23,747 nt of DNA. Origin: SVQP01 sp045660125. Lineage in GTDB: Bacteria; Bacillota; Clostridia; Oscillospirales; CAG-272. Below, in pieces: positions 1-7,002 of this stretch. A program made the position numbers and the translations under genes. The notes beneath the pieces are model-generated. The model was not told the origin of the DNA. It was given only the letters and a program-made list of their open reading frames with translations, and did no database searches. The first letter of the stretch is position 1. Each line of letters opens with the position of its first letter. Location: the NCBI GenBank assembly GCA_045660125.1, contig JAZRDG010000071.1:1-23747 (forward strand), written 5' to 3'.

Positions 1-48
1 CGCTCGATACACTCGCTCCTTCGGCTCGTTGCTTTGGCTCCACCGTTC

Positions 49-77
49 GGAACAAACGATACTTAATCGTTTGTTCC
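49..77. repeat. Perfect 12-bp stem palindrome
   Basis: GGAACAAACGAT (49-60) is followed by a 5-base loop and its exact reverse complement (66-77). No T-run follows on either strand, so it is not a standard terminator. It may be the end of a transcript lying left of the window, or part of a dispersed element. Confidence 0.6.
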
Positions 78-172
78 TCTCTAACCCCCACCGCTTACCG
101 CCGCGCTTCAACTGCGTTTCACGCGCGGCTGCGGTCCGCCCGTCTCGCTGCGGCTCGGTCACGCTCGGGTTC

Positions 173-193
173 TGACATGCCACCGGCATGTCA
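173..193. repeat. Perfect 9-bp stem palindrome
   Basis: TGACATGCC (173-181), loop ACC, then GGCATGTCA (185-193). The stem is exact. Function is unknown; no U-tract follows. Confidence 0.55.
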
Positions 194-215
194 TTCATTA
201 CCCTCGCGCCGCTTC

Positions 216-307
216 GCTACCTCGGAGAGGGGGGCTTTTTCGCGCATCCGTCTTGTTCGATCAACCGATACGGGCTGCCTTTATAGCCTTCCCCGCTGGG
301 GAAGGCT
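216..307 (+). repeat. Dispersed palindromic repeat, left copy
   Basis: This stretch resembles 23499-23590 at the other end of the window in the same orientation. Shared blocks are CCTCGGAGAGGG plus GGCTTT, CCGTCTTG plus TC, and TGCCTTTAT followed by AGCCTTC. It ends in a perfect 10-bp hairpin, AGCCTTCCCC (285-294), loop GCT, GGGGAAGGCT (298-307). The copies are diverged, so this is a family of dispersed elements rather than a recent duplication. No transposase is linked to it. Confidence 0.6.
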
Positions 308-397
308 TTGCGGGGCACGCGCACGCGTGCGTTCGTCCGCTTGGGAATCGCCCGAATTTTTGCCGTATAAAAACACGCAAAAACATAGCAAATGCGC

Positions 398-426
398 TTG
401 CAAAGACGCGCTTGGTGTGCTATAAT
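398..426 (+). promoter_or_regulatory. Sigma-A type promoter of pyk
   Basis: TTGCAA (-35, 398-403), a 17-bp spacer, and a consensus TATAAT (-10, 421-426). Transcription should begin near 433, leaving a leader of roughly 22 nt with TTGGAGG just before the pyk start. This placement rules out the in-frame ATG at 392 as the true start. Confidence 0.8.
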
Positions 427-454
427 AATGATAGAAATTTTTTGGAGGCATAAA

Positions 455-1867
455 ATGCGTAAAACCAAGATCATATGTACCATAGGCCCTGCTACGCAGA
501 GCGAGGAAGTGCTGCGCGGACTTTGCAAAGCCGGCATGAACGTAGCAAGACTGAATTTTTCTCATAATACACACGAGGACCATCAAAAAAGAATAGACAG
601 CATCAAAAAGGTCAGAGAAGAGCTGGATATGCCCATTGCCATTATGCTGGACACCAAGGGACCCGAGTACCGTATCAAGACGTTTGAGTCGGGCAAGGTG
701 ACGCTGGTTGAGGGGCAGACATTTACCTTTACTGCCGACGACGTGCAGGGCAACGAGAGCATCGTATCCGTCAGCTACTCCGAGCTTTCGCACGAGCTGG
801 TGCCCGGTGACACCATTCTGCTCAACAACGGTCTGCTGATCTTCCGCGTTGAGGAGATCGAGGGCAGAATGATCCACACGCGCGTGGTATGCGGCGGCGA
901 GCTTTCCGACCGCAAGAGCATGAGCTTCCCCGGCAAGGTCATGAAGCAGAAGTACCTGTCCGATCAGGACAAGGCGGATATCGCGTTTGGCGTACAGAAC
1001 GGCGTTGATTTCATCGCCTGCTCGTTCGTTTCCTGCAAGCAGGATCTGATCGACGTGCGCGCGTATCTTGCAGAGATCGGCGGCGAGGGCGTGGACCTGA
1101 TCGCCAAGATCGAAAACCAGTCGGGCTACGATCACATCGAGGAGATCTGCGAGGTCTGCGACGGTATTATGGTCGCGCGCGGCGATATGGGCGTGGAAGT
1201 ACCCTTTGAGCAGCTGCCCGCTATGCAGAAAACGCTGATTACCAAGTGCAGAATGCTTGGCAAGCGCGTCATCACCGCAACCGAAATGCTGGAGAGCATG
1301 ATCTACAATCCCAGACCCACCAGAGCCGAGATCTCGGACGTAGCAAACGCAGTATACGACGGCACCAGTGCCATCATGCTGTCGGGTGAGACCGCAATGG
1401 GCAAGTACCCTGTGCAGACGGTACAGGTCATGTCCAAGATCGCGGAGACCACCGAAAACAACATTGATTATACCGACATTTTCTACGGAACCGAGTTCCG
1501 TATCAAGAATACCGTGGACGCAATCTCGCACGCAACCTGCGCGGTGGCAATCGATATCGGCGCAAAAGCCATCGTGGCGTGCTCGCTTTCGGGCATGACC
1601 GCGCGCATGGTCTCGCGCTTCCGTTGCCCAGTGGATATCATCGGACTGACCACCGATGAGAGCACGTATCGCAAGTTGGCGCTTTCCTGGGGCGTCACAC
1701 CCGCGCTGTGCGAAAAGTACCCCTCGACCGACGTGCTGTTCTATACGGCAACCAAAATGGCACCCAAGCTGCTGCCTATGGCAAAGGGCGATAGCATCGT
1801 CATCACTGGTGGCGACACCACGGGTGTGTCGGGCAAGACCAGCTTGATCAAGGTTGAGCAGATCTGA
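455..1867 (+). CDS. pyk: Pyruvate kinase
   Basis: Cytosolic glycolytic enzyme that transfers phosphate from phosphoenolpyruvate to ADP, giving pyruvate and ATP. The 470-aa product has the normal length for a pyruvate kinase without the extra C-terminal PEP-utilising domain found in some Bacillus enzymes. Visible family motifs are CTIGPA near the start, ARLNFSH, IMLDTKGPE, the catalytic block LIAKIENQ with Lys218 and metal ligand Glu220, ARGDMGVEVP with Asp244, and ATEMLESM followed by RAEISDVANAV. An alpha/beta C-terminal domain occupies about 350-470. The start at 455 is chosen because GGAGG lies a few bases upstream and the promoter -10 lies at 421; an ATG at 392 in the same frame is upstream of the predicted transcription start. 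Substitutions such as PEYR for PEIR, GDMG for GDLG and ATEM for ATQM suggest a clostridial subgroup but keep the catalytic residues. A small gene follows 23 bp downstream. Confidence 0.97.
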   Translation: MRKTKIICTIGPATQSEEVLRGLCKAGMNVARLNFSHNTHEDHQKRIDSIKKVREELDMPIAIMLDTKGPEYRIKTFESGKVTLVEGQTFTFTADDVQGNESIVSVSYSELSHELVPGDTILLNNGLLIFRVEEIEGRMIHTRVVCGGELSDRKSMSFPGKVMKQKYLSDQDKADIAFGVQNGVDFIACSFVSCKQDLIDVRAYLAEIGGEGVDLIAKIENQSGYDHIEEICEVCDGIMVARGDMGVEVPFEQLPAMQKTLITKCRMLGKRVITATEMLESMIYNPRPTRAEISDVANAVYDGTSAIMLSGETAMGKYPVQTVQVMSKIAETTENNIDYTDIFYGTEFRIKNTVDAISHATCAVAIDIGAKAIVACSLSGMTARMVSRFRCPVDIIGLTTDESTYRKLALSWGVTPALCEKYPSTDVLFYTATKMAPKLLPMAKGDSIVITGGDTTGVSGKTSLIKVEQI

Positions 1868-1890
1868 AAACAGGTGAAAGGAGAAAAAGC

Positions 1891-2217
1891 ATGTTATTTG
1901 GATGGTTTGCAAAAAAAGAACTTGATATAAACGCAGCAAAAAGCTTTTGGGCGTGGTTTGAGAACAATGAGCAGTGGATTCTCTCGAATCTTAAAACCAA
2001 CGGTGGAGCAGTCGTTTGGGCGATCGATGCACAAATCAAGCCTGTTTTTCCGTATTGTAAAAGAGAATTGGAGTTCCAGCTTGGCTTTAACCAAGGGAAG
2101 GGAGAGTTCTTTTTCTTCCATTTTGGAAACAAAAATCTTCGCAGAGATGCAGATGTATTGGCGAGCCTGATGCCCAAAGACCTTGCAGAGCGTTGGACTT
2201 TTATAGCAGAGAAATGA
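1891..2217 (+). CDS. Small conserved-looking hypothetical protein downstream of pyk
   Basis: The 108-aa product has no signal peptide or membrane segment, so it is predicted cytosolic. AAAGGAG sits about 7 bases before the ATG, and the gene starts 23 bp after pyk, so co-transcription from the pyk promoter is likely. The sequence begins MLFGWFAKKE and includes FWAWFENNEQWI, then ELEFQLGFNQGKGEFFFFHF and ends RWTFIAEK. It is rich in Trp and Phe and looks like a compact folded domain. I recall similar small proteins with an FWxWFxxNE opening annotated only as hypothetical, but cannot verify this. No catalytic motif is evident. Its base use is more A/T-rich than pyk. Function is unknown. Confidence 0.8.
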   Translation: MLFGWFAKKELDINAAKSFWAWFENNEQWILSNLKTNGGAVVWAIDAQIKPVFPYCKRELEFQLGFNQGKGEFFFFHFGNKNLRRDADVLASLMPKDLAERWTFIAEK

Positions 2218-2250
2218 TAAAACCCCGACAGATTTTCAGGTCTGTCGGGG
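2217..2250 (-). terminator. Hairpin, possible terminator of the minus-strand opp operon
   Basis: CCCCGACAGA (2223-2232), 8-base loop, TCTGTCGGGG (2241-2250), a perfect 10-bp stem. On the minus strand it is followed by TTTTATCATTT, a fair U-tract; on the plus strand it is followed by TATCTGTTTA, which is weaker. It could serve convergent transcripts in both directions. Confidence 0.6.
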
Positions 2251-2266
2251 TATCTGTTTAAATTCA

Positions 2267-2333
2267 ATGAAATCTGCCCCTTGGGGGCAGATGAAATCCA
2301 CTTGCGTGGATGAAATCGCTACGCGATGAAATC
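2267..2333. repeat. ATGAAATC-spaced hairpin array
   Basis: The octamer ATGAAATC occurs four times (2267-2274, 2291-2298, 2310-2317, 2326-2333). Each interval is a mini-hairpin whose stem starts with the last C of the octamer: CTGCCCC/GGGGCAG, CCAC/GTGG, CGC/GCG. The fourth octamer runs directly into the long terminator stem at 2331. Stems shrink stepwise while the spacer octamer is invariant, which is a structured repeat rather than chance. It lies between convergent operons. Confidence 0.7.
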
Positions 2334-2374
2334 CGCCAACGGCTTTTTAACGTGCCGTTGGCGGATGTTTTTTT
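2331..2374 (+). terminator. Rho-independent terminator for the pyk operon
   Basis: A 13-bp perfect stem, ATCCGCCAACGGC (2331-2343) with GCCGTTGGCGGAT (2354-2366), 10-base loop, followed by G and seven T (2368-2374). It ends the plus-strand transcript and its T-run overlaps the stop codon of the convergent minus-strand gene. Confidence 0.85.
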
Positions 2375-2639
2375 ATTTTGCCAAAGCAAAGATGATCCAC
2401 GTGATCAGAAACGACACAAATATTAAGCCGAGCGTGACCAGCATGGGCACGAACATGAGCTTGACCGCGGCGAAATAGGTGCGCATCTGCTCGCGCAGCG
2501 TGCCCTTTGCGCCGGGGGTGTGCGGCTTTTGTCCGGGGCGGCGGTTTGCTTCCTCCAAGGGGCGCATATCCACCACGGTCGAGCCGTCGTCAACGTATCG
2601 GATCTTTTCCTTCTTGGGCTTTTTTTGCTTGTCCGCCAT
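2373..2639 (-). CDS. Small single-pass membrane protein, last gene of the opp operon
   Basis: The 88-aa product has a charged, Lys/Arg-rich N-terminal half (about 1-57) with IRYVDDGSTVVDMRPLEE, then a strongly hydrophobic segment at about 58-87. With no signal peptide, the N terminus should be cytosolic. The start codon is only 3 bp after the oppF stop, so it is very likely translated from the opp message. I do not recognise a characterised family. Position suggests an accessory of the OppBCDF complex or of the surface protease, but that is inference. Its stop codon overlaps the T-run of the convergent pyk terminator. Confidence 0.8.
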   Translation of the reverse strand: MADKQKKPKKEKIRYVDDGSTVVDMRPLEEANRRPGQKPHTPGAKGTLREQMRTYFAAVKLMFVPMLVTLGLIFVSFLITWIIFALAK

Positions 2640-2642
2640 GGC

Positions 2643-3761
2643 TTAGTCCTCGGCGTACATGTGGCAGGCGGTAAAGTGACCCGGCTCAACCTCGCGGTAT
2701 GCAGGGGTGACGTGCTTGCAGATCTCCTTGGCGTAGGGGCAGCGCGTGTGGAAACGGCAGCCCTTGGGGGGATTTGCAGGCGAGGGGATATCGCCATTCA
2801 ATACCATGCGGTGCATCTTGGCATCGGGGTCGGGGTTGGGGATCGCAGAGAAGAGTGCCTGCGTGTAGGGGTGCAGGGGATTATCAAAAATGTCCTTCTT
2901 TGCGCCAAACTCTACCATAGAGCCAAGGTACATCACGCCGATCTTGTCCGAAATGAACTTGACGACCGAGAGGTCATGCGAGATGAACAGGTAGGTCAGG
3001 TTCATGGTCTTTTGCAGCTCTTTTAAGAGGTTGATGATCTGCGCCTGAATGGATACGTCCAGCGCGGAGACGGGCTCGTCGCAAATGACCAGCTTGGGCT
3101 TGACCGACAAAGCGCGCGCAATACAGATACGCTGACGCTGACCGCCCGAAAATTCGTGGGGGTAACGCTCGTAGTAATAGTCGCGCAGACCGCACTTTTC
3201 CATCAGATCCAGCACGTAAGCCTTGATCTCCTTTTCGGGCACGATCTTGTGCACGCGCACAGGCTCGGAGAGGATATCGCCCACCGTGCTTCTGGGGGGC
3301 AGGGAGGAATAGGGGTCCTGGAAGATGATCTGCATCTCGGTGCGCAAATCGCGCATCTTGTAAGAGGAGTAGTCGGTAATGTCCTTGCCGTCAAAAATGA
3401 TCTGACCGCCGCTGGAGGGGTGCAGCTTGAGCACGGTTCTGCCCATGGTGGTCTTGCCGCAGCCCGATTCACCAACAATGCCAAGCGTCTCGCCGGGGCA
3501 AAGCTCGAAGGAAACGTCGTCCACGGCAATCAGCTCCTGCTGTACCTTACCGGTCAGTGACTTCTTGATGGGGAACGCCTTGCGCAGGTGTCTGACCTCC
3601 AGAAGGGCATCGGGGTTGGGGGCTTTTTTCGCGTCTGCTTCAATGGCAGCCGCCTTGGCCTGTGCCTGCTTGGCAGCCTCTGCTGCGTCGTCGTAGGAGC
3701 ACTCGATCTCGGGCGTGCTTTCCCAGCGCGCAAGCGCGCTTTCAAAGGTGATATCAGCCAT
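2643..3761 (-). CDS. oppF: Oligopeptide ABC transporter ATP-binding protein (OppF type)
   Basis: Cytosolic ATPase subunit that powers peptide import with OppD through permeases OppB and OppC. The 372-aa product shows Walker A GESGCGKTT with Lys103, Q-loop IIFQDPYSS, signature FSGGQRQRI, Walker B LVICDEPVSALD and H-loop FISHDLS. The C-terminal oligopeptide/dipeptide domain has the Cys cluster CRFHTRCPYAKEIC plus a later Cys; equivalent cysteines bind an iron-sulfur cluster in characterised DppD proteins, so that is possible here. The start at 3761 (MADITF) is chosen over an ATG 39 bases upstream because AAGGAGG lies about 8 bases before it; this start overlaps the oppD stop by 8 bases (ATGGCTGA), implying translational coupling. 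About 50 N-terminal residues, Ala- and Lys-rich and probably helical, precede the ABC domain. The Q-loop region reads SLPPR where SLNPR is usual. Confidence 0.93.
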   Translation of the reverse strand: MADITFESALARWESTPEIECSYDDAAEAAKQAQAKAAAIEADAKKAPNPDALLEVRHLRKAFPIKKSLTGKVQQELIAVDDVSFELCPGETLGIVGESGCGKTTMGRTVLKLHPSSGGQIIFDGKDITDYSSYKMRDLRTEMQIIFQDPYSSLPPRSTVGDILSEPVRVHKIVPEKEIKAYVLDLMEKCGLRDYYYERYPHEFSGGQRQRICIARALSVKPKLVICDEPVSALDVSIQAQIINLLKELQKTMNLTYLFISHDLSVVKFISDKIGVMYLGSMVEFGAKKDIFDNPLHPYTQALFSAIPNPDPDAKMHRMVLNGDIPSPANPPKGCRFHTRCPYAKEICKHVTPAYREVEPGHFTACHMYAED

Positions 3762-4899
3762 TGTCGGTCTCCTCCTTACTGTAAAGATGACAGGATACAA
3801 AGTGCGTGGGGCTGACCTGAATCATGCTCGGGTAGTCGCCGCTGCACTTCTCGCAGCATTTATCGCATCTCTCCTTGAAGTAGCAATGCGTGGGCATGTT
3901 AACGGGGTTGGGTACGTTACCCGGAATGTTGAACAGCACCTCGCTGTCGGATTGCATGGTGGGCTTGGACTTCTGCAGACCCACGGTGTAGGGGTGCAGG
4001 GGATTTTTGAAGATCTCGTGCACCGTGCCCATTTCGATCACCTTGCCTGCGTACATGACCACAACAAAGTCAGCCATTTCTGCAATGACGCCAAGGTCGT
4101 GCGTGATCAGCATAATAGAGCCGTTGATCTTGTCCTTGAGGTCACGGAGCAAATCAAGGATCTGCGCCTGAATGGTCACGTCCAGCGCGGTGGTGGGCTC
4201 GTCCGCAATGATCAGACGGGGATTGCACACCAGCGCCATCGAGATCATCACTCTCTGTCTCATACCGCCCGAAAGCTCGTGGGGATAGGAGTTATACACG
4301 CGCTCGGGGGCTGCAATGCCCACAAGACGCAGCATTTCCAAGGAGCGCGCCTGCGCTTCCTCTGCGGTTGCCTCGGGTCTGTGAATGTAGGTCACCTCGT
4401 CGAGCTGGTCGCCGATGGTGAAGATGGGGTTAAGCGAGGTCATGGGCTCCTGGAAGATCATAGCGATCTCCTTGCCGCGAATGCGGTGGATCTCGGACAT
4501 GGGCATTTGCGCAATGTCATAGGTCTTGTCCTCGGCAGCAAAGCGGATCGCGCCGGAATAGATCTGACCCGTCGGACCTTGCAAAAGACGCATAACAGAC
4601 ATGCTGGTCACGCTCTTGCCGCAGCCCGATTCGCCCACGATGCCTACGGTCTTGTTCTTGGGAATGTTGAAGGAAACGCCGTTGACCGCCTTGACGATAC
4701 CCTGATCGGTAAAGAAGTAGGTGTGCAGGTCGTCGATCTCAAGAATGTTGTTCTCGTCCTTCATCTCGCAAAGGAATTCCTCTTCCTTTGCTCTGCGGTG
4801 CTTTTTGGCTTCCAGCGCCATCATCACCTTTTTGTTCTGCTTGGCAATCGCGCGGATCTCACGACCCGAGAGATAGGAGGATTTTTTCTTTTCTTTCAT
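3754..4899 (-). CDS. oppD: Oligopeptide ABC transporter ATP-binding protein (OppD type)
   Basis: Partner ATPase of OppF. Motifs are Walker A GESGCGKSV, Q-loop MIFQEPMTSLNP, signature LSGGMRQRV, Walker B LIIADEPTTALD and H-loop LITHDLG. The C-terminal oligopeptide domain carries CYFKERCDKCCEKC and a final Cys, a denser Cys cluster than in most relatives. The family resemblance is to OppD/DppD. Two starts are possible: ATG at 4908 has AAGGAG only 2 bases away, while ATG at 4899 (MKEKKKSS) has it 11 bases away; I prefer 4899, and the other would add three residues. A basic, probably helical N-terminal extension of about 50 residues precedes the ABC core, in contrast to classical OppD which starts almost directly with it. 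The gene follows oppC closely, with the ribosome binding site overlapping the oppC stop. Confidence 0.93.
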   Translation of the reverse strand: MKEKKKSSYLSGREIRAIAKQNKKVMMALEAKKHRRAKEEEFLCEMKDENNILEIDDLHTYFFTDQGIVKAVNGVSFNIPKNKTVGIVGESGCGKSVTSMSVMRLLQGPTGQIYSGAIRFAAEDKTYDIAQMPMSEIHRIRGKEIAMIFQEPMTSLNPIFTIGDQLDEVTYIHRPEATAEEAQARSLEMLRLVGIAAPERVYNSYPHELSGGMRQRVMISMALVCNPRLIIADEPTTALDVTIQAQILDLLRDLKDKINGSIMLITHDLGVIAEMADFVVVMYAGKVIEMGTVHEIFKNPLHPYTVGLQKSKPTMQSDSEVLFNIPGNVPNPVNMPTHCYFKERCDKCCEKCSGDYPSMIQVSPTHFVSCHLYSKEETDNG

Positions 4900-4914
4900 G
4901 TTCGTCATCTCTCC

Positions 4915-5976
4915 TTATCTTCTCATTTTGGGGTCAAGCGCGTCGCGCAGACCGTCGCCAACAAAGTTAAAGCCCAGCACCGCCATAATGATGCACAGAC
5001 CGGGAGGGCCCCAGATGTTGAAATAGTTTTGCAGAATGGTGGTGTCGTTTGCAGCGTTGATCATAGTACCCCATGCGGCAAACTGCTCGGGTGCGCCAAG
5101 ACCCAAGTAGGTCAGGGATGCCTCGTACAGGATCATGGAGCCAAGGCTGAGCGTCATGGAAACGATCAGCTGCGGCATAACGCCGGGAATGAGGTGCTTG
5201 AAGATCTTGCGCGCGGTGGAGTAGCCCATTGCCTCGGCTGCCACCATGTATTCCTGCTCGCGCAGGGAAAGGATCTGTCCGCGCACCAGTCTTGCCGTGC
5301 CCGACCAGGAGATCAGGGCAAGGAACGCCATCAGGTAATAAATGCGGTGCTGCGGCTCAATGGCAAGCGGAAAATCGGGCGTTTTGCTCCATGCGTCCAG
5401 CACCGTACCCACGACCAGCATGATCGGAATACCGGGCAAGCACATCAGCACGTCGCAGACACGCATGATGATATTGTCGATAATACCGCCGAAATAGCCT
5501 GCAATGCCACCGAACACAACGCCGATGGCGGCAATGACGAATACGGTCAAAAAGCTGATGGTCAGCGAAATTCTGCCGCCGTACATCAGTCGCGCCAGCA
5601 CGTCCTTACCGGTCTTATCCGTACCAAGGGGATGCGACCAAGAGGGCTTTGCAAGCGAGTTGGTGGTCTCGTGCGTTTCTTCGAGCTGGTAGTAGGAGTG
5701 CTCCACGCCGTTCTCGTCCACGTAGGAGATCAGCGTCTGCACGTATTCGGTCTTGCCCGAGTAGTCAACCTCGGTCTGACCCCACGCGGTGTAGAAGATG
5801 GGACCCAGCCAGCAAAAGGCGAACAGGAACACGATCAGGATAAGACCCAGCACGCTGAGCTTGGAGCGGAAGAAGCGACGCATGACCATGCGTCCGGGCG
5901 ACATGAGTCGCACGTTTTTGTCAAGCGGCTCCTCGGTCTTGGGAGCGCTTTTTACTTTGATATCTGTATCGTTCAT
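4915..5976 (-). CDS. oppC: Oligopeptide ABC transporter permease (OppC type)
   Basis: Integral membrane subunit (353 aa) of the peptide importer. It has a basic cytosolic N terminus, a first membrane segment at about 40-62, then an extracytoplasmic region, then a cluster of membrane segments with the family motif SHPLGTDKTGKDVLARLMYG just before the transport domain. The EAA loop that docks the ATPases is visible as EYMVAAEAMGYSTARKI followed by FKHLIPG. AAAGGAGG lies about 6 bases before the ATG at 5976, and oppB ends 12 bp upstream. The region between the first membrane segment and the SHPLGTD motif is long, about 65 residues with TEVDYSGKTEYVQTLISYVD, which may contact the enlarged OppA outside the cell; that contact is inference. 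Confidence 0.95.
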   Translation of the reverse strand: MNDTDIKVKSAPKTEEPLDKNVRLMSPGRMVMRRFFRSKLSVLGLILIVFLFAFCWLGPIFYTAWGQTEVDYSGKTEYVQTLISYVDENGVEHSYYQLEETHETTNSLAKPSWSHPLGTDKTGKDVLARLMYGGRISLTISFLTVFVIAAIGVVFGGIAGYFGGIIDNIIMRVCDVLMCLPGIPIMLVVGTVLDAWSKTPDFPLAIEPQHRIYYLMAFLALISWSGTARLVRGQILSLREQEYMVAAEAMGYSTARKIFKHLIPGVMPQLIVSMTLSLGSMILYEASLTYLGLGAPEQFAAWGTMINAANDTTILQNYFNIWGPPGLCIIMAVLGFNFVGDGLRDALDPKMRR

Positions 5977-5988
5977 AAAATGCCTCCT

Positions 5989-6984
5989 TTAACCAAGCTT
6001 GACTCTGGGGTCAACCACCGCGTACATGATATCTGCAAGCAGAACGCCCACGATACTCAGCACGGCAAGGAAGAGGTTGTAGCCCATGATAAAGGGAATG
6101 TCGGCAACCAGCGTTGCCTGATATGCCATGTTACCGATACCGGGCAAGCCGAACACCTGCTCGGTAATGATCGCACCCGAGAACAGAGAGGGCAGAAGTC
6201 CTGCCAAGGAGGTCACGAGCGGGATCAGGGTGTTACGGAACGCGTGCTTGTAAATGACCTTGGACTCGTGCAAGCCCTTGGCACGCGCGGTACGGATGTA
6301 ATCCGAGTTCAGAACCTCCAGCATGTTGGTTCTGGTCATTCTCATTCTGCCGCCGATGCTCAGCACCACCACGGTCAGCACGGGAATGACTAAGTAGGAA
6401 ACGTAGTCAAGGATCAGACCTACGCCCGTGTAGTCCATGGATGCAGATCCAAGACCCGATGACGGGAACCACCCAAGCTGCATGGCAAGCATGTTCTTGA
6501 GTATCTGCCCGAAGAAGAAGGAGGGCAGCGAGATACCGATCATGACAAGCACGGTAACAAAGTAGTCACGGAAGGAGTACTGGTGGGTTGCAGCCGTGAT
6601 GCCAAGGGGAATGGCGATCATGAACTCAAAAATGGTTGCAATGGCGGCAACCGCAAAGGAGACCCACATGTTCTTGGCTATAACGTCGGCAACGGGCTGC
6701 TGGAACTTAAAGCTGTTACCAAAGTCCAGGCGCAAGGTTGCGCGCAGCCAGGTAAAGTAGCCGCGGATAATGCCGCCGAACGTGCCGTCCGTGCCGTAGC
6801 CGTATTCGCTCATCAGCGCCTGCACGGTCTCCTCACTCACCGCCTCGCCCTTGGTCTCAATGGCAGCGATCTGCTGCGTCACGTAGTCCATGGGCATGAG
6901 CTGAATGAGCGTGAAGATGATCAGCGAAACGCAAAACAGGATAAGCACCGAAAGCGCAAGGCGTTTAATAATATATTTCAGCAT
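5989..6984 (-). CDS. oppB: Oligopeptide ABC transporter permease (OppB type)
   Basis: Integral membrane subunit (331 aa) that forms the translocation pore with OppC. The N terminus MLKYIIKRLALSVL leading to a hydrophobic segment and an extracytoplasmic loop ending LRLDFGNSF is typical of OppB/DppB. The ATPase-docking EAA loop reads YIRTARAKGLHESKVIYKHA followed by FRNTLIP, and the C terminus ends with the usual DPRVKLG. Length is normal for the family. The upstream AAAGGCGG is a moderate ribosome binding site. It starts 18 bp after oppA and ends 12 bp before oppC, so it is part of the same operon. Confidence 0.95.
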   Translation of the reverse strand: MLKYIIKRLALSVLILFCVSLIIFTLIQLMPMDYVTQQIAAIETKGEAVSEETVQALMSEYGYGTDGTFGGIIRGYFTWLRATLRLDFGNSFKFQQPVADVIAKNMWVSFAVAAIATIFEFMIAIPLGITAATHQYSFRDYFVTVLVMIGISLPSFFFGQILKNMLAMQLGWFPSSGLGSASMDYTGVGLILDYVSYLVIPVLTVVVLSIGGRMRMTRTNMLEVLNSDYIRTARAKGLHESKVIYKHAFRNTLIPLVTSLAGLLPSLFSGAIITEQVFGLPGIGNMAYQATLVADIPFIMGYNLFLAVLSIVGVLLADIMYAVVDPRVKLG

Positions 6985-7002
6985 ATTGTTTTACCGCCTT
7001 TC

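Larger units (their letters stand above)
1..397. other. Non-coding region upstream of pyk
   Basis: No credible gene is seen here. Short open frames exist on both strands, but none has a ribosome binding site together with a recognisable protein. The region holds two perfect palindromes (49-77 and 173-193), a dispersed repeat copy (about 216-307) and, at its right end, the approach to the pyk promoter. The first 170 bases are pyrimidine-rich and CG-dinucleotide-rich on this strand. I see no tRNA cloverleaf or rRNA signature. Confidence 0.6.

Noticed and set aside
1..200. Possible rRNA, tRNA or structured RNA gene at the left edge
   Set aside because: There are palindromes, but no cloverleaf, conserved tRNA arm or rRNA signature could be recognised.
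392..454. In-frame upstream ATG extending pyk by 21 residues
   Set aside because: It lies upstream of the predicted -10 box at 421-426 and has no ribosome binding site; family proteins begin at the RKTKIICTIGP segment.
281..1939. A 552-codon minus-strand open frame opposite pyk
   Set aside because: Same antisense effect. Pyruvate kinase on the plus strand has all catalytic motifs, a promoter and a ribosome binding site.
2267..2333. CRISPR-like array
   Set aside because: The repeated unit is only 8 bases and the spacers are 11-16 bases and self-complementary. No cas genes are present.
3715..6393. An 892-codon plus-strand open frame opposite oppF, oppD, oppC and oppB
   Set aside because: It spans four genes with clear family motifs on the minus strand; the translation is a His- and Arg-rich antisense artefact.
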